A stretch of 64,000 nucleotides of DNA, from positions 1-64,000 of the forward strand of contig JBMNGX010000006.1 of assembly GCA_050950065.1 (NCBI GenBank), in the 5' to 3' direction. Below, piece by piece: positions 1-8,538 of this stretch. Origin of the DNA: JBAYOE01 sp050950065. Lineage in GTDB: Bacteria > Spirochaetota > Spirochaetia > Sphaerochaetales > Sphaerochaetaceae. The notes beneath the pieces are model-generated. The model searched no databases, had not been told where the DNA came from, and saw only the letters and a program-made list of their open reading frames with translations. Position 1 is the first letter of the stretch; each line of letters begins with the position of its first letter. Position numbers and translations under genes: made by a program.

Positions 1-175
1 CCTAAAATATCCTAACAATATACTAGTACATTAAGCACTACCATTGGTTAGTATTAAAGGGCTCATTCTATTTGTCAAGGTTTTTATGGCTAATATTGAC
101 ATTTAGAACTCATGTGTTATATCAATTCGATTTTTATTTTCGATAATTTTCCTAAAAATAGGCAAAAATTTACCC

Positions 176-195
176 TTGTGTATTAATATACACAA
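176..195. promoter_or_regulatory. Inverted repeat upstream of TRAP operon (operator candidate)
   Basis: Two perfect 8-base arms (TTGTGTAT and ATACACAA) are separated by TAAT. The repeat lies about 25 bases upstream of the -35 hexamer of the probable TRAP promoter. A dimeric regulator of the GntR or CRP type could bind such a site, but no regulator can be assigned from the sequence. Confidence 0.4.
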
Positions 196-220
196 ATATG
201 ACGTTTTTATGCATACTAAA

Positions 221-249
221 TTGACAAAAGTGGCTACAACTTCTAGATT
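221..249 (+). promoter_or_regulatory. Sigma-70-type promoter for TRAP operon
   Basis: TTGACA (221-226), a 17-base spacer and TAGATT (244-249). The -35 is perfect and the -10 matches four of six positions. Transcription would begin near 256, about 25 bases before the transporter start codon. Confidence 0.5.
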
Positions 250-281
250 AGAGGGACTTTAAAAATAATGGGTAAAAGAAA

Positions 282-2255
282 ATGAGTAAGCCAATTGACC
301 AGCAATTATTATCGAAAGAGGAGCTAGTAGCTAATAAGTTATTAGAAGAGACAGAAAAAGAGTCCTCCTTGCGCCAATACAAAGGGATCTTTGGAGACCT
401 ACTAACAGTTCTCTTTTTATTTTGGGCAGCATTTCAACTCTATGCAAATACGATTGGGATCATTGATGCGATGGCCCTTAGAACTTGGCACCTCTTTTTC
501 CTCCTTATATTTACCTTTTTACTATTTCCAACTTATGCAAAAGAAAAACGATCAAGAAAATTTCCCCCAATTTGGGATTGGTTTCTTATAGGTCTAACTA
601 TTTTTACTTTCTTTTACCTTTTAAGAAACTATGTATTTGTTGCCAAAAGGGGTGGGTATTTAAACTCATTTGATTTATGGATTGCAGCATTTGCAATCTT
701 CCTCACCTTTGAGGGGTCACGAAGAACCAGTAAGAACTTAGCAGTCTTAGGACTTATTTTTCTTTTATACAATTTCTTAGGAAAATATATTCCAGGAGAT
801 TTAGGACACGTTGGCTTTAGTGTTAAGCGGGTATTAAATCATATGATTTGGGGAAGCCAAGGAATCTTTGGAGTTGGAATAGGAGTTAGTGCAACCTACA
901 TTTTCCTCTTTGTCCTATTTGGAGCTTATTTAAAATACAGTGGCTTTAGCCAATTCATTAACGATTTAGCTTTAACATTAGTTGGAAGGAGTGCAGGGGG
1001 CCCTGCCAAGGTGGCAGTTTTAGCAAGTGCATTATTAGGAATGATCAACGGTTCAGCAATTGCTAATGTAGCTACCACGGGAACTATTACCATCCCAATG
1101 ATGAAAAAGACTGGTTATAAGAAAGAGTTTGCAGCAGCAGTTGAAGCAGTTGCCTCAACAGGGGGACAATTCACTCCTCCCATTATGGGAGCTGTAGGCT
1201 TTGTTATGGCTGAGTTTTTGGGTGTCAGTTACACCAAAGTGTTAGTTGCAGCCTTTATCCCAGCTTTTTTGTACTACTTAACTTTGATCTTTGCTGTTCA
1301 CTTTGAGGCAAAGAGGTTAGGACTCTCTGGTTTAAGTAAAGAAAATATTCCTAACGCTGTAGAGGTATTTAAAAAACAGGGGCACTTGTTAATACCCTTG
1401 GTAGTCTTAATAGGACTTTTGGTGTTGGGTTACACCCCATTGTATGCAGCAGTAATCTCAATATTTGCTACCATTGCAGCCTCTTGGATTAGAAAAGAGA
1501 CTCGTATGGGGTGGAGAACAATTGTTGAAGCCACCGTTGAAGGATCTCGTTCTGCAATAGCAGTTGGAATGTCGACAGCAATTATTGGAATTATAATCGG
1601 AACAGTCTCTTTAACTGGCTTGGGGCTAAGTTTTGGACACGTTGTATTAAAAGTTGTGGGTGATGGGCAGTTGATATTGGGTGGATTGATGGTAATGGTG
1701 ATGAGCACAGTTTTGGGAATGGGAGTTCCTGGAGTTGCTGCTTATGTAATAGTATCAGCTGTCTCTGTTCCAGTTTTAATTGCTGCAGGGGCAGTTCCAA
1801 TGACAGCTCATATGTTCTGTTTAATTTACGCTTGTTTATCGAACATTACACCACCGGTGGCAATGAGCAGTTATGTTGCCAGTGGTATAGCAGACGCTAA
1901 TCAAACTAAAACAAGTTTGATAGCAGTAAAATTGGGTTTAACTGGCTTTATTTTACCATTTTTCTTTTTAAGTAACCCAATACTACTATTAGGGACTGTT
2001 GAAAATGTTCCTCTATTAGTTACCATTAGGGCAATTGTTACCTCATCAATTGGGGTAGTAGCTCTTTCTGCAGGGTTACAAGGATACTTAGTGGCCAACT
2101 TAAGGAAAATTGAACGAGTTGTTATGATAGTTGCTGGACTGTTGTTTATCGAAGTTAACTTAACAACCGACATTATCGGTCTACTTCTTTTTATAATAAT
2201 TATTGTTTTTCAAATTATTAATAAATCAGTAAACAATAAGGAGAGATTTGCATGA
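282..2255 (+). CDS. TRAP transporter fused permease (4TM/12TM, TAXI type)
   Basis: Integral membrane subunit of a tripartite ATP-independent periplasmic transporter, which uses an ion gradient to import a solute delivered by a periplasmic binding protein. At 657 residues it has the size of the fused DctQ-DctM proteins. The first ~200 residues hold several hydrophobic helices (DctQ-like). The rest is the large DctM domain with its repeated glycine/alanine-rich membrane segments, including GSAIANVATTGT near residue 260 and GMGVPGVAAYV near 480. The partner TAXI receptor overlaps it by four bases (ATGA at 2252-2255), so translation is probably coupled. A five-codon reading frame (ATG at 268) ends across this start codon, which may matter for initiation. 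The substrate cannot be read from the sequence; TAXI systems often carry organic acids or amino acids such as glutamate. Confidence 0.9.
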   Translation: MSKPIDQQLLSKEELVANKLLEETEKESSLRQYKGIFGDLLTVLFLFWAAFQLYANTIGIIDAMALRTWHLFFLLIFTFLLFPTYAKEKRSRKFPPIWDWFLIGLTIFTFFYLLRNYVFVAKRGGYLNSFDLWIAAFAIFLTFEGSRRTSKNLAVLGLIFLLYNFLGKYIPGDLGHVGFSVKRVLNHMIWGSQGIFGVGIGVSATYIFLFVLFGAYLKYSGFSQFINDLALTLVGRSAGGPAKVAVLASALLGMINGSAIANVATTGTITIPMMKKTGYKKEFAAAVEAVASTGGQFTPPIMGAVGFVMAEFLGVSYTKVLVAAFIPAFLYYLTLIFAVHFEAKRLGLSGLSKENIPNAVEVFKKQGHLLIPLVVLIGLLVLGYTPLYAAVISIFATIAASWIRKETRMGWRTIVEATVEGSRSAIAVGMSTAIIGIIIGTVSLTGLGLSFGHVVLKVVGDGQLILGGLMVMVMSTVLGMGVPGVAAYVIVSAVSVPVLIAAGAVPMTAHMFCLIYACLSNITPPVAMSSYVASGIADANQTKTSLIAVKLGLTGFILPFFFLSNPILLLGTVENVPLLVTIRAIVTSSIGVVALSAGLQGYLVANLRKIERVVMIVAGLLFIEVNLTTDIIGLLLFIIIIVFQIINKSVNNKERFA

Positions 2256-3217
2256 AAAAATTGTTACTAATTGTCTTAGTTTTTGTGATGGTTGGCTCTT
2301 TTGCTTTTGCAGCAGGGGGAAGTGAAACACAAAAAACTGTTATTAACTTCCCAACAGCAGCTACTACAGGTGCTGTTTATCCCTTAGGTTCTGCCATTGC
2401 CAACCTGTGGAATACAAAACTTCCACATATCAAAGCTAGTGCTCAAGCAAGTGCCGGTGGTATTGCTAACTTAAATATGGTTGCCGACCAAGAGGCTCAA
2501 ATGGGAGTTGCTGTTACCTCTATTATGTATGAATCGATGAATGGTATTGGTTCATTTGAAGGAAGAGCTAATCCACATCTTAGAGTTATGGTGGGTCTTT
2601 ATGCTAACCCTAACCAAGTGGTTGTTGCTAGAAATAGTGGTGTTAATAGCCTTAAAGATCTTCAAGGTAAAAGATTTGCTTCAGGAGCTCCTGGATCTAC
2701 TACAGAAGTTGAAACAGATATCCACTTAAACACCTTAGGTGTAGCTTATCCCGATAGCTTAAAAGTTCAATACATTGGCTTTACTGAAGCAATCGATTTA
2801 ATGCGCAACAAACAAATTGATGGTGCTTGGATTATGGCAGGAGTTCCCAACGCAGCAGTAACTGAGATGCTCTCAACAGCTGGTGGTAAACTTGTAGATA
2901 TTGATCAATCTTTAATTAAAGCATTACAAAAAGATTACCCATGGTATGGACCATACACAATTCCAGCAGGAACATATCCTAACCAAGACCAAGATGTAAC
3001 TACTAGTGCAATTAAAATTACAATCTTCACCGATGCTAGAGTTGATGATGATGTAATTTATGATTTAACTAAAACATTTTGGGAAAACTTAGATCAACTA
3101 AAAGAGACTCAAGCTCCCTTAAGAGGCCTTACAATTGAAGAGACTGTTAAAGATTTAGCAGGCTTGCCAATTCACGATGGGGCAGCACGCTACTACAAAG
3201 AAGCTGGTGTTCTTTAA
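2252..3217 (+). CDS. TAXI-family TRAP solute receptor
   Basis: Periplasmic solute-binding protein for the fused permease just upstream. Residues 1-21 are a cleavable signal peptide ending FAFA, followed by AGGSE, a junction typical of spirochaete exported proteins. There is no lipobox cysteine, so it should be soluble in the periplasm. Family hallmarks include TTGAVYPLGSAIANLW near residue 37, the ASGAPGSTTEVE segment near 145 and the WIMAGVPN segment near 193. Its 321 residues are normal for the family. A clear AAGGAG sits before the ATG inside the end of the permease gene. A strong hairpin follows the stop codon, so the two genes form a complete operon. Confidence 0.9.
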   Translation: MKKLLLIVLVFVMVGSFAFAAGGSETQKTVINFPTAATTGAVYPLGSAIANLWNTKLPHIKASAQASAGGIANLNMVADQEAQMGVAVTSIMYESMNGIGSFEGRANPHLRVMVGLYANPNQVVVARNSGVNSLKDLQGKRFASGAPGSTTEVETDIHLNTLGVAYPDSLKVQYIGFTEAIDLMRNKQIDGAWIMAGVPNAAVTEMLSTAGGKLVDIDQSLIKALQKDYPWYGPYTIPAGTYPNQDQDVTTSAIKITIFTDARVDDDVIYDLTKTFWENLDQLKETQAPLRGLTIEETVKDLAGLPIHDGAARYYKEAGVL

Positions 3218-3227
3218 TCAATCTAAT

Positions 3228-3250
3228 AAGGGGTCCAAAACGGACCCCTT
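3228..3250. terminator. Bidirectional intrinsic terminator
   Basis: Perfect 9-bp stem (AAGGGGTCC / GGACCCCTT) with a five-base loop, placed between the convergent stop codons of the TAXI receptor and the sigma-54 regulator. The sequence beyond it is A/T-rich on both sides, but there is no long T run. Confidence 0.75.
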
Positions 3251-3253
3251 AAT

Positions 3254-4999
3254 TTATAGTGTTTGAAGTTTGCGATACAAAGTTGATAAACTAATTCCCA
3301 ACTCCTTGGCAATTTTTTGCTTACTCTTTGTTGAATCTCCATACTTAGATAAATAATTTAAAATTAGAGTTCGCTCGTAAGTAGTCAAACTATCTTTTAG
3401 TTCAGTGGCAACTTCAATTTTTTCATTTATATAGGGGGGAAGATGTTTCACTTCAATTTTGTTTGTGAAACAGAAGTTTAAAGCATACTCAATAGCATTC
3501 TCTAACTCCCTTACATTCCCTGGCCAACTATAATTAGTTAATACACTAAGAACTTTGTTATCTAAAGCAACTTCTCCCTTATCCATCCGCTCACTAATAA
3601 TCTTTAGTAGATACTCTGCTAATAAGAGGATGTCACCTCCTCTCTCTTTTAAGGTGGGAAGGTTAATTGGTATTACATTTAACCTATAAAAAAGGTCTTT
3701 ACGAAACTTATTTTGTTCAACTAATTCACATAGATCTTTATTAGTTGCTGCAATAATACGTACATCTAAATCGATAAGTTCATTTGAACCAACTCTCTCT
3801 ATTTGTCTCTCTTGTAAGACTCGAAGTAACTTACTTTGTAAATTCAAAGGAAACTCAGAGATTTCATCTAAAAAGATAGTTCCCCCATTTGCATGTTCAA
3901 ACTTACCAACTCTTCCTTGAACATCGGCTCCTGTAAAAGCCCCTTTAGCATACCCAAATAGTTCTGACTCTACTAAAGTTTCAGGTAGACAAGCACAGTT
4001 GATAGCGACAAAAGGGCCCTCTTTTCTAAAGCTCTCGTTGTGTATTGAGCGGGCAAAGAGTTCTTTGCCTGTCCCACTTTCTCCATTAAGGAGGATGTTG
4101 GAATCACTTAGGGCAGTTACTTTAGCAATCTCTATGGCATTTGTAATTGGAACACTTTTTCCAATTATTTTTGAGAAAGTAACTTTTTGACGACCTTTAT
4201 AAATTGTAGCTTTGTGGACAATCTCTTCAATTGTCTCAAAGGTTATTATTTTATAAATAGCTTTCTTATTCATCAGGATGAAATTTATTTTATAAACAAC
4301 TCTGTAATTTACCCCTTTTACATTCCAGTTGCTGTAAATTTCAACGTTCTCATTGATATTGTGTTTAAGGCCACTAACAACACTCTTCAAACTAGACCCA
4401 ATGACCTTCTCAGTTGAAAAGTTTAAGTTGAGATAACTAGAGGCGCTGTTGTTGATGTGCACTATCAGTTGGTTGGAATCGATGATAATAATCCCTTTGT
4501 CGACACTGTTGATAACTTCATTAACATCAACTGAACTTTCAATAATTTTGTTCTGCTTTTCAATGTTAACAACCTCTTCTCCAATAACGTTGACAAAATA
4601 CTCAATTAGAGCAGTTGCCTCTTTTTCGTGTTGCTCTAAGATCGTTGATTGATCTTCAGAGAACGAAGCTACACTAACAACTCCAATTGAACTCTCATTA
4701 ACTATAATGGGGTAGGTAATGTTCTCTTTCTCTTGGCAATCATCGTACTTTGTACACCCTATACAAATTGGGTTATCCTCTTTGTTTAGGTTTCTTGAAG
4801 GTTCCTTAGAGTCCAATACCCCTTTGAAGATTGAGTTGTGAGGAGAATCTTGATCAATGTGTAGATAAAAATTCCCTGTCCCTGCAATTCTGCGTAACGA
4901 GGAGTCTACAACTGTTACGTCTAAGCCTAAGGTGTCACTCATCAATTCTGATAAGGTTTGAATTTTTCCCTGCATTAATTTTAGATATGATCCATACAT
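3254..4999 (-). CDS. Sigma-54-dependent PAS/AAA+ regulator, CdsR-like
   Basis: Enhancer-binding activator of RNA polymerase containing sigma-54. The N-terminal sensory region (~1-170) contains a cysteine cluster (CIGCTKYDDC), and a PAS-like domain follows. The AAA+ domain begins near residue 280 and shows Walker A (GESGTGKE), the sigma-54-contact loop (GAFTGA), Walker B (GGTIFLDE) and an arginine finger region. A Fis-type helix-turn-helix ends the protein (KIAKELGISLSTLYRKL). The frame can be extended upstream to a TTG at 5024-5026, but the ATG at 4997-4999 has a GAGAGA element nine bases upstream, whereas the TTG has none and lies within a repeat that looks like a binding site. It is divergent from an operon with a -24/-12 promoter that includes cysteine desulfidase. 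This matches the CdsR/cysteine desulfidase arrangement described in Clostridioides difficile, so cysteine or a related sulfur compound is the likely signal (inference). Confidence 0.85.
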   Translation of the reverse strand: MYGSYLKLMQGKIQTLSELMSDTLGLDVTVVDSSLRRIAGTGNFYLHIDQDSPHNSIFKGVLDSKEPSRNLNKEDNPICIGCTKYDDCQEKENITYPIIVNESSIGVVSVASFSEDQSTILEQHEKEATALIEYFVNVIGEEVVNIEKQNKIIESSVDVNEVINSVDKGIIIIDSNQLIVHINNSASSYLNLNFSTEKVIGSSLKSVVSGLKHNINENVEIYSNWNVKGVNYRVVYKINFILMNKKAIYKIITFETIEEIVHKATIYKGRQKVTFSKIIGKSVPITNAIEIAKVTALSDSNILLNGESGTGKELFARSIHNESFRKEGPFVAINCACLPETLVESELFGYAKGAFTGADVQGRVGKFEHANGGTIFLDEISEFPLNLQSKLLRVLQERQIERVGSNELIDLDVRIIAATNKDLCELVEQNKFRKDLFYRLNVIPINLPTLKERGGDILLLAEYLLKIISERMDKGEVALDNKVLSVLTNYSWPGNVRELENAIEYALNFCFTNKIEVKHLPPYINEKIEVATELKDSLTTYERTLILNYLSKYGDSTKSKQKIAKELGISLSTLYRKLQTL

Positions 5000-5020
5000 G
5001 GCATCTATTCTCTCATAGAA

Positions 5021-5067
5021 TCTCAAAAATAGGAAATATTATTTATAAATTTCTCAAAAACAGGAAA
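5021..5067. promoter_or_regulatory. Paired 16-bp repeats, probable upstream activator sites
   Basis: TCTCAAAAATAGGAAA at 5021-5036 and TCTCAAAAACAGGAAA at 5052-5067 differ at one base and are 31 bases apart, close to three helical turns. They lie 41 or more bases upstream of the sigma-54 promoter at 5108, as expected for the binding sites of an enhancer-binding protein. The regulator is encoded next door on the opposite strand, so autoregulation is also possible. Confidence 0.65.
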
Positions 5068-5107
5068 AAGTGGGCGACAAAAGGGGTGTTTACGGTATAA
5101 TTTGAGT

Positions 5108-5123
5108 TGGCACATTTAATGCT
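5108..5123 (+). promoter_or_regulatory. Sigma-54 (-24/-12) promoter
   Basis: TGGCAC at 5108-5113 and TGCT at 5120-5123 place GG and GC exactly 12 bases apart, as in the consensus TGGCACG-N4-TTGCW. Start of transcription would be near 5134, followed by a strong AGGAGG (5144-5149) before the ATG at 5158. A possible sigma-70 -10 (TATAAT, 5096-5101) lies just upstream. Confidence 0.8.
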
Positions 5124-5157
5124 CATTTAATTATATCAAGTTTAGGAGGAGTCACTA

Positions 5158-5709
5158 ATGAGTGAAAAAGAAGCAATTGCTAAGTTTGTTGAGAGTTTAA
5201 AACTGGAAGATCCAGTATCACCTGAGGATTTTTATAAAGCGATCCTCTCTGCTTATCAAGATCGTACTCGTCAAGTTTATTTTATTTGGAAAAAACTAAA
5301 GGAGCTCTATCCCGAAGTTGATGCTAACAAAGTTATTGGCGAAGGATCATGGGATTTTGGTGTATTCCAAGGTGAGCAAATACTCAAAAAGAGTAAAGAA
5401 GAGAACATTGGTCCAGTTGAAGCCCTTTTAGGACAAACATCCAAAGGGGGATGGTTTGTATTCCAACAAGAAATTACCGAGCTCAACGATGAGAAAGCTG
5501 TAAAGATTTTCCACCAATGTCCCCACGTTTTAGCTTTAGAAGATTTAGGGCTCTCTCCAGCAGAGATAAAAACATTCTGCCGCGATATGTTGGGCAGATG
5601 CGACTACGGTATTGTTGCTCCATTTACAGAAGTCGACATTGATTTCCCAACGACAGTTGCTGACGGTGAAGGTCACGGTTGTGCAATGACCATCACAAGA
5701 AAAAAATAA
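5158..5709 (+). CDS. ATC-hydrolase-like protein
   Basis: Small cytoplasmic protein of 183 residues with no signal peptide or membrane segment. The C-terminal half carries conserved-looking cysteines (HQCPHV, TFCRDMLGRCDYG) and ends in a TVADGEGHGCAMTI segment. This pattern resembles the family of L-2-amino-thiazoline-4-carboxylate hydrolase, which opens a thiazoline ring to N-carbamoyl-cysteine on the way to L-cysteine. The assignment rests on remembered family features and should be tested by a profile search. It is the first gene after the sigma-54 promoter and is followed 11 bases later by an NhaC-type transporter and then a cysteine desulfidase. That context would fit import and breakdown of a cysteine precursor. 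The start is fixed by AGGAGG eight bases upstream of the ATG. Confidence 0.55.
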   Translation: MSEKEAIAKFVESLKLEDPVSPEDFYKAILSAYQDRTRQVYFIWKKLKELYPEVDANKVIGEGSWDFGVFQGEQILKKSKEENIGPVEALLGQTSKGGWFVFQQEITELNDEKAVKIFHQCPHVLALEDLGLSPAEIKTFCRDMLGRCDYGIVAPFTEVDIDFPTTVADGEGHGCAMTITRKK

Positions 5710-5720
5710 GAGGTAGTTAA

Positions 5721-7157
5721 ATGAGTTACAGAAAACCAACATTGATTGAGGCGCTAATTCCACTACTGGGTGTATTTGTCATTTTAGGAATTGGGTATGG
5801 CGTTTATGGGATGAGTACTCACGGTTTACTATTAGTGGCAGCTTTTGTTGCAGCTATTGTTGCCAAAAGAATTGGGTATTCATGGGATGAGATGTTTGAA
5901 GGGATTAAAGAGAAGATTTCTTCCTCTTTAACTTCAATATTTGTGATGATTGCAGTTGGGGCAGTAATTGGTTCATGGATTGCTGCTGGAACAATTCCGA
6001 TGATGATTTATTACGGAGTTAAAATTATTAGTCCTAAGTTCCTCTTAGTAACTGCATTCTTTGTTACGGCAATTGTATCAACATTTACAGGAACCTCTTT
6101 TGGTTCAGCAGGAACAATTGGTGTTGCAATTATGGGTATTGCTGCAGCTTTGGGTGTTCCACTTCCCATTGCAGCTGGAGCTGTAATTTCTGGATCAGTT
6201 TTTGGTGACAAACTTTCCCCATTCTCTGATACAACTATCTTAGCACCAGTAGCAGCAGGAGCTGAGTTGTATGAGCACATTAAACATATGCTTTACACAA
6301 CAGTTCCCGCCTCTTTAGTTGCAATTGTTGTCTATTTAATCGTTGGCTTTACAATTCCAACTAGCACAATGGCTACAGCTGAGAGTGTTAATATGTTATT
6401 AGGCCAACTTGAATCTCTTTTCAGTTGGAACGTTTTACTACTAATTCCACCAGTAATTATTTTCTACGGTGCTATTAGAAAAAGACCAACAGTTCCTTAC
6501 ATGCTATTTTCATCAGTTGTTGCTGGAATTTTAGCAATCATTTTCCAAGGATTCAGCATTAAAGCAACAATGGATGCTATTATCAATGGCTTTAAAGTAT
6601 CGTTAATTCCTAACTCTCCAATTGCTGCTAATGAGGTACTTGGTTCAGTTAATACCCTCTTAAACAGAGGTGGTATGATGGGAATGATGAGTACCGTGCT
6701 ATTGATTATCTGTGCTTTAGCATTTGCCGGTATTTTAAGTAAGTATGGTGCAATGGATGTTATCCTTGGTGCATTGAAAAAGAAAATCAAGAGTGTTGGC
6801 CAACTTGTCTCATCAACAGTTCTTTCAGGTATCTTAATGAGCTTAGCTACAGGTAGTTCATACATGGCTATCTTGATTCCTGGTGAGTTGTTCAAAGACC
6901 TCTATGAAGAGAAAGGGCTTGCTCCCAAGAACCTCTCTAGAACATTAGAAGACTCAGGTACTTGTGTAGTTCCTATTGTTCCATGGTCAATTGCTGGAAC
7001 ATTTATGGCAGGGACATTGGGTGTTTCAACTATCGCATACCTTCCTTGGGCGATTCTTTGTTACACCAGCTTCCTCTTTGCAATTCTCTACGGTTATACC
7101 GGATTTGGTATTGCTAAATTAGATGATGCTAAAAAAGCTAAAGTAGAAGAGAAATAG
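5721..7157 (+). CDS. NhaC-family Na+/H+ antiporter-like transporter
   Basis: Polytopic inner-membrane protein of 478 residues with about a dozen hydrophobic segments. The N-terminal PTLIEALIPLLGVFVILGIG stretch, the SGSVFGDKLSPFSDTT motif near residue 155 and the EDSGTCVVPIVPWSIAGTFM region near 410 are typical of the NhaC family. Members exchange Na+ for H+ or couple Na+ to organic solutes. Because it sits between an ATC-hydrolase-like gene and a cysteine desulfidase under sigma-54 control, it may carry cysteine, a thiazoline or a product rather than serve general Na+ balance; this is inference. A strong hairpin follows it. Confidence 0.85.
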   Translation: MSYRKPTLIEALIPLLGVFVILGIGYGVYGMSTHGLLLVAAFVAAIVAKRIGYSWDEMFEGIKEKISSSLTSIFVMIAVGAVIGSWIAAGTIPMMIYYGVKIISPKFLLVTAFFVTAIVSTFTGTSFGSAGTIGVAIMGIAAALGVPLPIAAGAVISGSVFGDKLSPFSDTTILAPVAAGAELYEHIKHMLYTTVPASLVAIVVYLIVGFTIPTSTMATAESVNMLLGQLESLFSWNVLLLIPPVIIFYGAIRKRPTVPYMLFSSVVAGILAIIFQGFSIKATMDAIINGFKVSLIPNSPIAANEVLGSVNTLLNRGGMMGMMSTVLLIICALAFAGILSKYGAMDVILGALKKKIKSVGQLVSSTVLSGILMSLATGSSYMAILIPGELFKDLYEEKGLAPKNLSRTLEDSGTCVVPIVPWSIAGTFMAGTLGVSTIAYLPWAILCYTSFLFAILYGYTGFGIAKLDDAKKAKVEEK

Positions 7158-7166
7158 TGTTTTACC

Positions 7167-7192
7167 TACCTGGGCAACTAAGCCCAGGTAGA
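7167..7192. terminator. 10-bp hairpin between antiporter and cysteine desulfidase
   Basis: Perfect stem CTACCTGGGC / GCCCAGGTAG with a six-base loop (AACTAA). Only a weak T-rich tract (ATCTTTCAATTT) follows, so it may attenuate transcription or stabilise the upstream mRNA rather than end it. The next gene begins 40 bases downstream. Confidence 0.55.
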
Positions 7193-7232
7193 TCTTTCAA
7201 TTTATTAAACTTTGTCCCATAAGGAGTTTCTT

Positions 7233-8499
7233 GTGAAATCTGACAAGATGGTAGGTGTTTTACGTTCTCAGGTAGTGCCTGTAATTGGGTGCACTGAGCC
7301 AGTTTCAATAGCAATCAGTGTAGCAACAGCTAAAGCACAAATGAAAAACAGAGCTGAGAAGGTTAAAGTAAAACTTAGTGTCAATATTTTAAAAAATGGG
7401 ATGCGAGTGGGAATCCCTGGGACAAACGAAAAAGGGATCCCCTTTGCTATTGCCTTAGCCTTAGCTAATGGTAATGGAAGTGCAGATTTATCAATATTTA
7501 AAGATATTGAACAAGATGCGATTGATAAAGCTCATAAAATTGTTGATTCAGGTATTATTGAGATTGAGGCTATTGAAGCTAATAAAGGATTCTATATAAA
7601 AACTCAACTCTTTAGTGAAGATGAGGAGGTTGAAGTTGTCATTGAGGATAACCACACCAACATAATTTCCATTAAAAAAAATGGCTTCGATATCCCATTT
7701 ATAAATGTGACAACAGGTTCAAAAAATCCTAATGGTTATCAAATTGAGAAATTAGATGACATCTACACTTTCATCGAAGAAGTTGATATTGAAAAAATCG
7801 CCTTTTTAAAAGAGGGAGTTGAGATGAACTTAGCTATAGCAGAGGAGGGGAAGAACAATCCTTACTGCTCGGCTTTAGGACCCCATCTTTTCTCTTTAAT
7901 TGAAAGTGGCAAAGTTTCAAACGATATTCTAAATAGAATGAAAGCATACACCGCTAGTGGTAGCGATGCTCGTATGGGAGGGGCAAATTTTCCCGTTATG
8001 AGTAGCTCTGGTAGTGGAAATCATGGTTTAACCGCAATCATTCCAGTAGCTATTTTAGCTGAAGAGTTAAACAGCAGTGAAGAAGAGCTATTAAGAGCAT
8101 TAGCCTTAAGTCATCTAATAACTAGCTACATTAAACAAAAAGCGGGACGCCTTATCACCTATTTGTGGATGTGCTATCGCTGCTGGTATTGGAGCCTCTG
8201 CTGCAATGACCTACCTCCAAGGGGGCAAAAAAGAGCAAATTGATTTAGCTATATTGAATATGGTGGGAACTTTAGCAGGTCTAATTTGTGATGGTGCTAA
8301 AGGGGGATGCTCTTTTAAACTAGTCACTGCAGTTAATGAAGCTTACACTCAATCGCTATTAGCTTTAGATGGAACTTCGATTGCCCTTCACGATGGGATA
8401 GTTGGTTCAAATAGCGATGAAACAATTGATAATCTAGGAAAATTAAGTCAAAAAGGGATGGAGCAAGTTGATAAGTTTCTTGTCGATATAATGCTTTAA
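7233..8499 (+). pseudogene. L-cysteine desulfidase (CyuA/CdsB type), broken by one-base frameshift
   Basis: The intact protein would be about 421 residues and convert L-cysteine to pyruvate, ammonia and hydrogen sulfide with a [4Fe-4S] cluster (UPF0597/serine-dehydratase-alpha-like family). The first frame contains VIGCTEPVSIA near the N terminus and SGSGNHGLTAIIPV near residue 265. After GRL an additional A at 8154 shifts the frame; in the +1 frame the protein continues SPICGCAIAAGIGASAAM and CDGAKGGCSFK to a normal end at 8499. Cluster ligands lie on both sides of the break. Everything else is conserved, so this is a very young lesion, a programmed slip (no slippery run is visible) or a sequence error. 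The start chosen is GTG at 7233, six bases after AAGGAG; the in-frame TTG at 7212 has no such site. Confidence 0.85.
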
Positions 8500-8505
8500 A
8501 AAAAG

Positions 8506-8534
8506 AAGGGGGCTTTTTAATGTGCCCCCTTTTT
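8506..8534. terminator. Bidirectional intrinsic terminator
   Basis: Stem AAGGGGGC (8506-8513) / GCCCCCTT (8524-8531), ten-base loop, then TTTTT on the plus strand and an A run before the stem for the opposite strand. It separates the convergent cysteine desulfidase and iron-transport operons. Confidence 0.85.
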
Positions 8535-8538
8535 AAAG

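Noticed and set aside
1430..2173. Minus-strand reading frames opposite the TRAP permease
   Set aside because: They are frame shadows of a well-supported membrane protein gene and have no start signals.
5024..5026. TTG as start of the sigma-54 regulator
   Set aside because: It falls inside one of the paired repeats and has no ribosome-binding site, whereas ATG 4997-4999 has GAGAGA nine bases upstream. It cannot be fully excluded.
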